A stretch of DNA of 64,000 bases, taken from positions 1 to 64,000 of the forward strand of contig JBHELB010000016.1 of the NCBI GenBank assembly GCA_041859045.1, given 5' to 3'. Each line of letters opens with the position of its first letter. Position 1 is the first letter of the stretch. This document shows positions 8,412 through 16,154 of the stretch, piece by piece. The notes under the pieces are model-generated. The model had not been told where the DNA came from and made no database searches. It was given only the letters and a program-made list of their open reading frames with translations. Origin of the DNA: JBHELB01 sp041859045. GTDB lineage: Bacteria > Hydrogenedentota > Hydrogenedentia > Hydrogenedentales > SLHB01. A program made the position numbers and the translations under genes.

Positions 8412-10997
8412 ATGCGTCTAGATAAACTTACGATTCGAGCCCAGGAAGCCCTGTCCGAAGCGGTGGATGTGGCGTCGCAGCACGGTCACGCGGAGCTTGC
8501 GCCGGTGCATATCCTTATTGCGCTTGTGGAACAGGAAAAAGGGGCCGTAACCTCCATCCTTCAGCGGTTGGGGCTGCCGTCGCCGCAGCTTTCCGCCGAG
8601 GCGCGCCAGCGTTTGGCGTCGTTGCCGCGTGTGTCGGGCGCGGCGCAGCAACCCGGACTCGGACTCGCCGCGCAGCGTGTTCTCGACGCCGGATGGAGGG
8701 CCGCGCACGCGCTGAAGGACGAGTACCTGAGCACGGAGCACTTGTTTCTCGGCATCCTGGAACAACGTAGCGACCCGGCGGCCGAGTTGCTGCGCGCTCA
8801 CGGTGTACGTTCCGAGGCGGTACTCGCCGCACTCAAGGAAGTGCGCGGCGCGCAGCGCGTTACGGATCCCAACGCCGAAGACAGTTACGATGCGATGGCG
8901 AAGTTCAGCCGCGATCTGACGCAGCTTGCGCGCGCGGGTAAACTCGATCCGGTGATCGGGCGCGACGAGGAGATCCGCCGCGTGATTCAGGTGTTGTCAC
9001 GCCGCACAAAGAACAACCCCGTGCTGATTGGCGAGCCGGGCGTTGGCAAGACCGCTATCGTCGAAGGACTGGCCCAGCGCATCGTCGCGGGCGACGTGCC
9101 CGAAGGACTCAAGAACAAGCGCGTGGCCGCGCTGGATCTAGGCGCCCTCGTCGCGGGCGCGAAGTTCCGCGGCGAGTTTGAAGATCGCCTGAAGGCCGTG
9201 CTGCGCGAGGTCGAGTCGGCCGAAGGCAGCATTGTTCTTTTCATCGACGAGTTGCATACGCTTGTCGGCGCGGGCGCGGCGGAAGGCGCGATGGACGCCT
9301 CGAACATGCTGAAGCCCGCGTTGGCGCGCGGCGAACTGCATTGCATCGGGGCGACGACGCTTGACGAATACCGCAAGCACGTGGAGAAAGACGCCGCGCT
9401 TGAGCGGCGATTCCAGCCGGTGTTTGTGGGGCAGCCGAATGTCGAGGATACCGTGGCGATCTTGCGCGGTCTCAAGGAACGCTACGAAGTGCACCACGGC
9501 GTGCGCATTCAGGACGCGGCGCTGGTGGCCGCGGCCACGTTGAGCCATCGGTATATCGCGGACCGCTTCCTTCCCGACAAGGCCATCGATCTGATCGACG
9601 AGGCGGCCTCGCGCCTGCGCATCGAGATCGACAGTATGCCCTACGAGATCGATGTGCTGGATCGCCGTATTCGACAGCTCGAGATCGAACTGCTGGCGGT
9701 GACGCGCGATCGGGACAAGGGAGCGCTCGAGGCGCGCGAAGGAATCGAGCGGGAATTGGCCAACCTGCGCGAGGAACTTGCCGCGAAGAAGGCGCAATGG
9801 CAAGCCGAGAAGGAGGTCATTGGCGCGATCCGCAAAGTGAATGAGGAGATCGAATCGGTTCGCCGCGAGGAAGAGCAAGCCGAGCGCGCGGGCAACTTGG
9901 CGCGCGTGGCGGAACTGCGCTACGGCCGTCTCACCGAACTGCAGAGCGCGCTTAAGGTTCACCAGGAGAAGTGGAACGCGATGCAGGCTGAGGGCAGTTT
10001 CCTGCACGAAGAGGTGACCGAAGAGCAGATTGGGCGGATTGTCTCAAGCTGGACCGGCATCCCCGTGGACAAGCTCATGGAAGGCGAGATGCACCGTCTT
10101 GTTTCGATGGAGCAGCGATTGACCGAGCGCGTCATCGGGCAGGAGGAAGGCATTCGCGCGGTATCCAATGCCGTGCGGCGTGCGCGTGCGGGCCTGAAGG
10201 AGCCGAACCGCCCGATTGGGTCGTTCATTTTCCTCGGGCCGACCGGCGTGGGCAAGACGGAACTCGCGCGAGCGCTGGCAGAGTTGCTGTTTGACGACGA
10301 GAACGCGATGGTGCGCATCGACATGTCGGAGTACATGGAGAAACACGCCGTATCGCGTTTGATCGGCGCGCCTCCCGGCTACGTGGGCTACGACGAGGGC
10401 GGCCAGTTGACCGAGGCCGTGCGGCGGCGGCCGTATTGCGTCATCCTTTTCGACGAGATCGAGAAGGCGCACCCGGACGTATTTCACGTGCTGCTGCAAT
10501 TGCTCGACGACGGCCGCTTGACGGACAACCAAGGGCGTACCGTGGACTTCAAGAACTCGGTAGTGATCATGACGTCGAATCTCGGCGCGGAGCTGTTCCA
10601 GCAGGGCGTTGCGGACAACGAATCGGTGATGGCGGTTCTGCGCGGGCACTTCCGGCCAGAGTTCCTGAACCGTGTCGACGATATCGTCGTGTTTCACGCG
10701 CTTTCGCGCGAAGACATCCGGCGCATTGTGGATGTGCAGGTGAAGCGTCTTGGCAAACGACTCGAGGAAAAGCATCTCACACTGCACCTGACGACCGAGG
10801 CTAAGGACCTCCTGGCAGAGCAAGGGTACGATCCCGTTTACGGTGCGCGTCCGCTCAAGCGGGTCATTCAGCGGGAGCTGCTCGATCGCTTCGCCATGGA
10901 GATTCTCGAAGGCCGCATTCGCGAGGGCGATACGGTCACCGTCGATGCAGACAATGGAACGCTGGTGCTACGTCCGGAGCATGCCGCCGCGGCGTAG
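8412..10997 (+). CDS. clpB: ClpB disaggregase (Hsp100)
   Basis: An ATP-driven hexameric unfoldase that rescues aggregated proteins with DnaK. The 861 residues contain the double Clp_N repeat (1-145), AAA1 with Walker A GEPGVGKT and Walker B LFIDE, the long coiled-coil middle domain (about 400-530, rich in Glu, Arg and Leu) that distinguishes ClpB from ClpA/C, and AAA2 with GPTGVGKT and VILFDE, then the D2 small domain. Start behind AAAGGAG. No CIRCE element or clear sigma-32 promoter is visible in the 147 bp upstream, so heat regulation cannot be claimed. Confidence 0.97.
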   Translation: MRLDKLTIRAQEALSEAVDVASQHGHAELAPVHILIALVEQEKGAVTSILQRLGLPSPQLSAEARQRLASLPRVSGAAQQPGLGLAAQRVLDAGWRAAHALKDEYLSTEHLFLGILEQRSDPAAELLRAHGVRSEAVLAALKEVRGAQRVTDPNAEDSYDAMAKFSRDLTQLARAGKLDPVIGRDEEIRRVIQVLSRRTKNNPVLIGEPGVGKTAIVEGLAQRIVAGDVPEGLKNKRVAALDLGALVAGAKFRGEFEDRLKAVLREVESAEGSIVLFIDELHTLVGAGAAEGAMDASNMLKPALARGELHCIGATTLDEYRKHVEKDAALERRFQPVFVGQPNVEDTVAILRGLKERYEVHHGVRIQDAALVAAATLSHRYIADRFLPDKAIDLIDEAASRLRIEIDSMPYEIDVLDRRIRQLEIELLAVTRDRDKGALEAREGIERELANLREELAAKKAQWQAEKEVIGAIRKVNEEIESVRREEEQAERAGNLARVAELRYGRLTELQSALKVHQEKWNAMQAEGSFLHEEVTEEQIGRIVSSWTGIPVDKLMEGEMHRLVSMEQRLTERVIGQEEGIRAVSNAVRRARAGLKEPNRPIGSFIFLGPTGVGKTELARALAELLFDDENAMVRIDMSEYMEKHAVSRLIGAPPGYVGYDEGGQLTEAVRRRPYCVILFDEIEKAHPDVFHVLLQLLDDGRLTDNQGRTVDFKNSVVIMTSNLGAELFQQGVADNESVMAVLRGHFRPEFLNRVDDIVVFHALSREDIRRIVDVQVKRLGKRLEEKHLTLHLTTEAKDLLAEQGYDPVYGARPLKRVIQRELLDRFAMEILEGRIREGDTVTVDADNGTLVLRPEHAAAA

Positions 10998-11071
10998 CAC
11001 GGACACTATGGGCGGATGCGCGGGGCGTACGGAGTCGATAGGAATCGGCGAATTTTCGCGATGCGCCCCTC

Positions 11072-11100
11072 TTGCGCGGAATTTCGCCGCGTGCTATGAT
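11072..11100 (+). promoter_or_regulatory. Sigma-70 promoter of the leuA leader
   Basis: TTGCGC (11072-11077) and TATGAT (11095-11100) are exactly 17 bp apart. Transcription would start near 11107, about 20 nt before the leader peptide start codon. Confidence 0.7.
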
Positions 11101-11126
11101 GTTTTCGTTGCAGATAGGTGAGGACC

Positions 11127-11213
11127 ATGTTTAATTCGAAGCACACGTTGGGACTGCTACTCCCACTCCTCCTCGTGGAGGAGCGCAGCCCCGCCGTGCC
11201 TCGAATTATTTAG
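11127..11213 (+). CDS. leuL: Leucine-rich leader peptide of leuA
   Basis: A 28-codon ORF: ATG at 11127 behind GTGAGGA, TAG at 11211-11213. Residues 8-16 read LGLLLPLLL, seven leucines in nine, using TTG, CTG, CTA and four CTC codons, followed by Val. This is the form of a leader peptide that stalls ribosomes when Leu-tRNA is scarce. It lies between a good promoter and a strong terminator upstream of leuA. It is too short for a normal gene but its content and position are hard to explain otherwise. The final two codons are Ile, so isoleucine may also be sensed. Confidence 0.85.
   Translation: MFNSKHTLGLLLPLLLVEERSPAVPRII
11133..11207 (+). promoter_or_regulatory. Attenuator RNA: mutually exclusive hairpins in the leuA leader
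   Basis: Three pairings can be drawn by eye. AATTCGA plus GCAC (11133-11144) pairs with GTGC plus TCGAATT (11196-11207), enclosing the Leu codons. CTCCTCC (11166-11172) pairs with GGAGGAG (11177-11183) around loop TCGT. CCCGC (11190-11194) and GCCT (11198-11201) can instead pair with GCGGG and AGGC in the 5' arm of the terminator. A ribosome stalled on the Leu codons would open the first two and free the last, an antiterminator. This is classical transcription attenuation by structure; the energies have not been computed. Confidence 0.7.
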
Positions 11214-11240
11214 CGCATAACCCAGTAGGGTTCAGCATAG

Positions 11241-11276
11241 AGGCCGCGGGAACGCTCCCGCGGCCTTCGGTTTTTT
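11241..11276 (+). terminator. Intrinsic terminator of the leuA attenuator
   Basis: AGGCCGCGGGA (11241-11251), loop ACGC, TCCCGCGGCCT (11256-11266): an 11-bp perfect GC-rich stem followed by TCGG and six T. It lies 28 bp after the leader-peptide stop and 165 bp before leuA, so it would abort transcription unless the antiterminator forms. Confidence 0.92.
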
Positions 11277-11372
11277 CTGGTCAACCGGCGTACACAGCGC
11301 CAGCCCCTACTCGGGGCATGAGAGGAGGTGGTGTTCGATGGATTCGGGGCTTGCTGGTCTCGCGTCCGAAGG

Positions 11373-11435
11373 CTTGCGCCTTTGCGTAACGAGGATGTCG
11401 TTTGAAAATGAGATTTCCATACGCAAAGGAGCAAG
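11373..11435 (+). promoter_or_regulatory. Hairpin hiding the leuA ribosome-binding site
   Basis: CTTGC-g-CCTTTGCGTA (11373-11388) pairs with TACGCAAAGG-a-GCAAG (11420-11435): 15 pairs with one mismatch and a 31-nt loop. The 3' arm contains the leuA Shine-Dalgarno AAAGGAG (11426-11432 region), 7-10 nt before ATG 11442. When folded, translation initiation should be blocked. It lies downstream of the attenuator terminator and is a separate structure. Confidence 0.6.
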
Positions 11436-11441
11436 AACACG

Positions 11442-12653
11442 ATGGAACCCTATGTACGTATTTTCGACACCACCCTGCGCGACGGTGAACAAACGCCGGG
11501 AGTCCACATCACGGTAGAGGAGAAGTCGGCGATCGCGGCGCGCCTGGTTGAGATGGGCGTGGACGTGATCGAGGCGGGTTTTCCGGTATCTTCGCCGGGG
11601 GACCGCGACGCGGTGGCGCGGATTGCGCGCGAAGTGCGAGGCGCGAGCGTCGCCGCGATGGCGCGCTGTGTCGCGAAAGACATCGACGCGGCGGCTGAAG
11701 CGTTGCGTGACGCGCAACGCCCGGTCATTCATGTCTTCCTGGGCACGTCGGACATTCACCTGGATCGCAAGCTGCGCATCAACCGGGCCGATGCCGTCCG
11801 CATGATCCGCGAGGGCGTGCAACGCGCCCGAGCGACGGGGATGACGGTGCAGTTCAGCGCCGAGGACGCGACGCGCACGGAGCGCCCCTTCCTGAGGCAG
11901 TGTGTGGGCGTGGCCATTGAAGCGGGCGCGCGCTGCATCAACCTGCCCGATACGGTGGGCTGCGTGTTGCCCAATGAGTACGCGGAAATGATCCGTGATA
12001 TGTGCCGTTTTACAGGGCCAGAGGTGGTCATTTCGGCGCATTGCCACAACGATTTGGGCCTGGCCACGGCGAACAGCGCCGCCGCCGCCGCTGCGGGCTC
12101 GGGACAGATCGAGGTCACTGTCAACGGCATTGGCGAACGCGCGGGGAACGCGGCGTTGGAAGAAGTCGCGGCGGTGCTGACGCTGAAGCGCGTCGCGCGC
12201 ACGCGCATTGACCTGGCGCAAAGCACCGCAATGAGCGAACATGTTTCGCGAGTTACCGGCGTGCCGGTTCAGCCGAATCGCGCCATTGTCGGCGCGAACG
12301 CATTCGCGCACAGTTCCGGCATCCATCAGGATGGAATTCTGAAGGATCCCGCGACGTACGAGTTTGTCTCGCCGGCGCAGGTGGGCGCGGCTGGACATCG
12401 CTTTGTGTTGACGTCGCGTTCGGGGCGGCGCGCGGTGGCGCATCGCGCGGAGAGGATGGGCTACCGGTTGAGCGGCGACGAACTGGATTCGGTGTATCGC
12501 GCCTTTATGCGTGAGGCGGAAGCGGTGAAGTCCACCGTGCCCGATTCCACGTTGTCGGCGTTGTGCATGCAAGTGCACGGCGCGCCGGATACAGTGGGTG
12601 TGACCGAGCACGACGCCGAGAAGAACGGACGAGTCGAAGTATATTCGTTGTAG
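11442..12653 (+). CDS. leuA: 2-isopropylmalate synthase, short form without the leucine-feedback domain
   Basis: Condenses acetyl-CoA with 2-ketoisovalerate, the first committed step of leucine synthesis. The TIM-barrel HMGL-like domain has FDTTLRDGEQTPG (metal-binding Asp), VIEAGFPVSSPGD, INLPDTVGC, the metal motif HCHNDLGLATAN, NGIGERAGNAALEE and SSGIHQDGILKDPATYE, a set that fits LeuA better than homocitrate or citramalate synthase. At 403 residues it ends after the linker subdomain; typical LeuA is about 510-520 and carries a C-terminal allosteric leucine-binding domain. The leucine-rich leader upstream supports the leuA call. Control by attenuation may replace enzyme feedback. Confidence 0.88.
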   Translation: MEPYVRIFDTTLRDGEQTPGVHITVEEKSAIAARLVEMGVDVIEAGFPVSSPGDRDAVARIAREVRGASVAAMARCVAKDIDAAAEALRDAQRPVIHVFLGTSDIHLDRKLRINRADAVRMIREGVQRARATGMTVQFSAEDATRTERPFLRQCVGVAIEAGARCINLPDTVGCVLPNEYAEMIRDMCRFTGPEVVISAHCHNDLGLATANSAAAAAAGSGQIEVTVNGIGERAGNAALEEVAAVLTLKRVARTRIDLAQSTAMSEHVSRVTGVPVQPNRAIVGANAFAHSSGIHQDGILKDPATYEFVSPAQVGAAGHRFVLTSRSGRRAVAHRAERMGYRLSGDELDSVYRAFMREAEAVKSTVPDSTLSALCMQVHGAPDTVGVTEHDAEKNGRVEVYSL

Positions 12654-12671
12654 TGTTGAGTAGAACGAGGA

Positions 12672-12707
12672 ATCGCGGCGCTTGCTTTTCGAAGCAGGCG
12701 CCGCGAT
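12672..12707. terminator. Hairpin between convergent leuA and the RodZ-like gene
   Basis: ATCGCGGCGC (12672-12681) and GCGCCGCGAT (12698-12707) form a perfect 10-bp stem extended by TTGCTT/AAGCAG around TTCG. It lacks a T tract on either strand, but its position in the 63-bp gap between convergent genes suggests a bidirectional transcription end. Confidence 0.6.
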
Positions 12708-12716
12708 CTACTTGGA

Positions 12717-13178
12717 CTACTGTTGAGGCGTTGCGGGAGGTACGACCATCGGGCGATCCAGCGTCTCCGCGCGCACATGCGTCTGCGAGTCGTCGGCATC
12801 GGGTCGGAACACGACCGAATACGTCAGCCATCCGAAAGCCACCAAGGCACACACCGCCGCCCAGGTCATCAGTTCACGCGCCCACGGCATTTGCATGACG
12901 GCTTCGCGCGCACGTTCGCGGCGGGGAATCGCGGGTTTCTGGCTGGACGCGCGGAAGTTGTCGAGATACGGCTCCGGGTTCAACCCAAGGAATTCGCAAT
13001 AGGAACGGAGAAAGCCGAGGCCATAGGTCATGGACGGCAACGAGCGAAAGTCGCCCTGCTCCAACGCGGCAAGATACTTCGCGGGGATGCGTATCTTGTG
13101 CGATGCCGAATCCAACGACAAGCCCTTTGCTTCTCGTGAAGCGCGAAGTTCGGTCCACATCGGCGCCATCATGCTCAT
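12717..13178 (-). CDS. RodZ-like helix-turn-helix membrane protein, short
   Basis: A 153-residue protein with a Cro/C1-type HTH_25 domain (about 8-80: REAKGLSLDSASHKIRIPAKYLAALEQGDF, the RodZ signature, then LGFLRSYCEFLGLNPEPYL). A basic juxtamembrane stretch (RRERAREAV) precedes one transmembrane segment (WAAVCALVAFGWLTYSVVF) and a short external tail. The C-terminal periplasmic DUF4115 domain of full RodZ is absent. The first ATG overlaps the ftsK stop (ATGA), so it is translationally coupled. A role in cell shape with MreB is the family expectation; mreB is not in the window. Confidence 0.75.
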   Translation of the reverse strand: MSMMAPMWTELRASREAKGLSLDSASHKIRIPAKYLAALEQGDFRSLPSMTYGLGFLRSYCEFLGLNPEPYLDNFRASSQKPAIPRRERAREAVMQMPWARELMTWAAVCALVAFGWLTYSVVFRPDADDSQTHVRAETLDRPMVVPPATPQQ

Positions 13179-15706
13179 GCGACCTCATCCGTCGGCGGCA
13201 GCGCTACAAGGATTTCGCGGGCCTTGCTGCCGATATGCGGCCCAACGATGCCTTTCATTTCCATCATGTCGATCAAACGGGCGGCCCGAGTATATCCCAC
13301 GCGCAAACGGCGCTGCACCATCGAAATGGACGCTTGCCCCGTCTCGAGGACCACACGTATCGCTTCGTCGAAAAGCTCGTCGTGCTCGTCCCCAGCGTCG
13401 TCGAACGTCTCCTTGGCTTTCCCGAAATTCGCAATCTCATCGCGATATTGCGGAGGAGCCTGAGTCTTGAGATATGCGATAAGCGCATTCATCTCATCGT
13501 CGCTGACGAACGCCCCCTGAATTCGCGTAGGCTTACTCTGACCGGCAGGAAGATACAGCATATCCCCCTTTCCAATCAAGCGTTCTGCACCAATTTCATC
13601 CAAAATACAGCGCGAATCCACTCGGCTGGATACCTGAAAAGATATTCGGGTCGGGAAGTTCGCCTTAATTACCCCCGTCAGCACGTCCACCGACGGACGC
13701 TGGGTCGCGATAATCAAGTGAATACCCACCGCGCGCGCGAGCTGCGCCAGCCGCGCGATGGCATCTTCCACTTCCGCGCGGGCCAGCATCATCAGGTCGG
13801 CCAACTCGTCGATAATGCACACGATGTACGGCAGCTTGCGGATCGCATGGATCGATTCGCCGCTCTCCCCAGTTTCTCGCGCGTTCTCAGCCGCCATCAC
13901 TTCGATCTCGCCGTTCTCGACGCTTTCGTTGTAGACATCGATGTTTCGCACACGCAGGTGCGCGAACAGGCGGTAGCGCTCTTCCATCTCGACGATGAGC
14001 CAGTTCAGTGCCGACGCGGCCTTCTTCGGATCAATCACTACGGGCGTGATCAGGTGCGGGATGTCATCGAAGATCGACAACTCCACCATCTTCGGGTCGA
14101 TCAGCAGGAGTTGAAGTTCTTCCGGCGTCTTCGAGCAGAGCAGATTGGCGAGCAGGGTTTTCACGCAGACCGTTTTGCCCGCGCCCGTCGCACCCGCCAC
14201 AAGCAAGTGCGGCATCGCGGTGATATCCGCCACCGCGACATCGCCCGCAATGTCTTTTCCAAACGCCAAGGGCAGGCGCGCGCGCGACCGTTGGAAGGTA
14301 TCCGACTCGAGAAGTTCGCGCATCACGACGGCGTCGCGTTCGGTGTTCGGAATCTCGATGCCCACCCGGCCCTTGCCCGGAATCGGGGCCTCGACGCGCA
14401 CCCGATGCGCCTTGAGCGCTAGCGCGAGGTCGTCGGCCAACGCCAGAAAACGGCTTACCTTGATGCCCGGCGCGGGTTCGAGTTCGAAGCGCGTGATCGT
14501 CGGGCCGCGCGTGATGTCCGTCACGCGCGCTTCAATCGCGAACGTTCGCAACGTCTCTTCGAGCAGTTCACTGATCTTGCGCAACTGCCCCGTCATGTCC
14601 TTGTTCTTCGCGGGCGGCGGCGGGTCGAACAGATCCAACGGCGGCTTCGTAAACACCTTGGGATAGGCATAGTCCGCAGGCAGTTCGTCTTCCATCAACT
14701 TCTTGCGGCGCAACAACGCCGCACCGCGCCGGGCCGTCGGCGCGGCCGGACGCGAGGCCCCCGTCACGCGAATTTCGCGCGGAGCCATCTCCAATTGCTG
14801 TGGTTGGGACAGGGGTTCCTCAGAAGCGACCGCAAGTTCCTCCTCAGGCTCGGGGAAGACCTCCAGAGAGCCATCGAGGACTTCCCCACGGCCACGACGC
14901 GGCATCGGGAACGGACGAATGTCCGCCGCCGTTTCCTCCGACGCTTCCTCTGGCGGCAGTTCGACGCGACCACGCCCCGGCAACCAAATGCGCGGACGCC
15001 GCGCCGATGCGGGCGCTTCTTCGTCGGCTTCAGCAACCGACTCTTCCGCCTCGCCGCGTACCCGCGCCGCCGCTTTCGCCACGGCCAGCGCGGAGTAGTG
15101 CCGGCGGCAACGCAGCAAGCCGTGCGTCATCCGCGCCGCAAGCACCGCGGCCGTGTTGAGCACCAACAACGCCATCCGGCGCAGCGTATTGAGCAAGTGG
15201 ACAAACAGGAAATCCGTGGCCAACAAGAGCCCCACAATCAGAAAGGTCACCGCGACAACACCGGTCGTGATGCCACCAAACCAAGGTATTAGCGAAATGC
15301 CCATGAGGCCGCCAAAGACGCCTCCCGCGCTTGCGCTGCGCGCCAGAGGCGTCAGCGCGGTGTGAAACAACGCCGACACGGACAAGGTGATGATGAGGCA
15401 ACCGCTGATTCGTAGCGCCAGGCGATCCAACAGTTGCCCGCGCAGCAGCATACATCCCCATACGCAGGTCACACAGTACACCACATGCGCAGCATGGCCG
15501 AAAAGCAGGTACAACAGACTCGCCGTCCACGACCCCGGCGCGCCCAGCGCGTTCGGCACATCGCCCAACGCCTCGAGCGGACGGTTCACGCTGCCCTGGA
15601 ACTTGTCGGTGACCAGCGAAAGGAATAGAAAGGTGGTGAGGCCAAGGAGAAGCACCCCCGCAATTTCGCGGCGGCGCTGTACGGCCAGTTTGAGCGCGTC
15701 TGTCAT
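13175..15706 (-). CDS. ftsK: FtsK/SpoIIIE DNA translocase
   Basis: Pumps chromosome ends across the division septum. The 843-residue protein has four or so N-terminal membrane segments (about 15-180), a Pro/Glu/Arg-rich linker, then the alpha/beta motor with Walker A GATGAGKT and Walker B CIIDELADLM, and a C-terminal winged-helix gamma domain (ISMVQRRLRVGYTRAARLIDMMEMKGIVGP) that reads KOPS-type sequences. I chose ATG 15706 (MTDALKLAVQ); extra upstream codons would overlap the promoter. First gene of a two-gene unit with the RodZ-like gene. Confidence 0.95.
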   Translation of the reverse strand: MTDALKLAVQRRREIAGVLLLGLTTFLFLSLVTDKFQGSVNRPLEALGDVPNALGAPGSWTASLLYLLFGHAAHVVYCVTCVWGCMLLRGQLLDRLALRISGCLIITLSVSALFHTALTPLARSASAGGVFGGLMGISLIPWFGGITTGVVAVTFLIVGLLLATDFLFVHLLNTLRRMALLVLNTAAVLAARMTHGLLRCRRHYSALAVAKAAARVRGEAEESVAEADEEAPASARRPRIWLPGRGRVELPPEEASEETAADIRPFPMPRRGRGEVLDGSLEVFPEPEEELAVASEEPLSQPQQLEMAPREIRVTGASRPAAPTARRGAALLRRKKLMEDELPADYAYPKVFTKPPLDLFDPPPPAKNKDMTGQLRKISELLEETLRTFAIEARVTDITRGPTITRFELEPAPGIKVSRFLALADDLALALKAHRVRVEAPIPGKGRVGIEIPNTERDAVVMRELLESDTFQRSRARLPLAFGKDIAGDVAVADITAMPHLLVAGATGAGKTVCVKTLLANLLCSKTPEELQLLLIDPKMVELSIFDDIPHLITPVVIDPKKAASALNWLIVEMEERYRLFAHLRVRNIDVYNESVENGEIEVMAAENARETGESGESIHAIRKLPYIVCIIDELADLMMLARAEVEDAIARLAQLARAVGIHLIIATQRPSVDVLTGVIKANFPTRISFQVSSRVDSRCILDEIGAERLIGKGDMLYLPAGQSKPTRIQGAFVSDDEMNALIAYLKTQAPPQYRDEIANFGKAKETFDDAGDEHDELFDEAIRVVLETGQASISMVQRRLRVGYTRAARLIDMMEMKGIVGPHIGSKAREILVALPPTDEVA

Positions 15707-15757
15707 GGATGATTTACCCCCGGTCGCCCTGTCCGTTGGAAACAATTGACCAACGGC

Positions 15758-15786
15758 AGTGTAACAGAGTCGCGCCCCCGACGCAA
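15758..15786 (-). promoter_or_regulatory. Sigma-70 promoter of ftsK with an overlapping palindrome
   Basis: On the minus strand TTGCGT (15786-15781) and TACACT (15763-15758) are 17 bp apart. The palindrome ACAATATATTGT (15786-15797) abuts the -35, a likely operator position. Confidence 0.6.
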
Positions 15787-15797
15787 CAATATATTGT

Positions 15798-16090
15798 GTA
15801 GGTATATTTTTCATACCCTCATGCTTGGGCCCCCAACCTTACCCCATATTTTCGAGAAGCACATCCACGAAAAGTATACCATATTCCGCAAAATAAACGC
15901 GTTTTCCTGGTAATGCTGCGGTGAATCTTGGATTCTATCAGGAACGTCATGAGTGAATCTTGTGAATAATGAAGCGGCTTGCCGAGCCCTGCGATAGCCT
16001 GAGACGAAGCAAAACCTGAATTTCTCGCCTCAATTGAGGGCGCGAAATTTGCGCCAATGTCCATATCTTGTGCGGGCGAAATGAAGCGGC
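15798..16090. other. Intergenic stretch, nothing recognisable
   Basis: This AT-richer gap separates the ftsK promoter from the terminator of the esterase gene. It contains a short inverted repeat (GGTAT/ATACC near 15800-15817) but no ORF, RNA gene or repeat I can support. Confidence 0.5.
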
Positions 16091-16132
16091 TCCAAAGAGA
16101 AAGGGGAGCCTTCTCCGAAAAGATGGCTCCCC
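16091..16132 (-). terminator. Intrinsic terminator of the esterase gene
   Basis: On the minus strand GGGGAGCC (16132-16125) pairs with GGCTCCCC (16110-16103), followed by TTTCTCTTT. It lies 23 bp after the esterase stop. Confidence 0.85.
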
Positions 16133-16154
16133 GGTGGAAAAGACGCGTTTTTCT

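Noticed and set aside
11100..11441. T-box riboswitch upstream of leuA
   Set aside because: No T-box consensus or specifier stem is visible; the short leader with a Leu-rich ORF fits ribosome-mediated attenuation instead.
11307..12611. A 434-codon open frame antisense to leuA
   Set aside because: It covers the strongly conserved leuA and the leader hairpins and has no recognisable motif.
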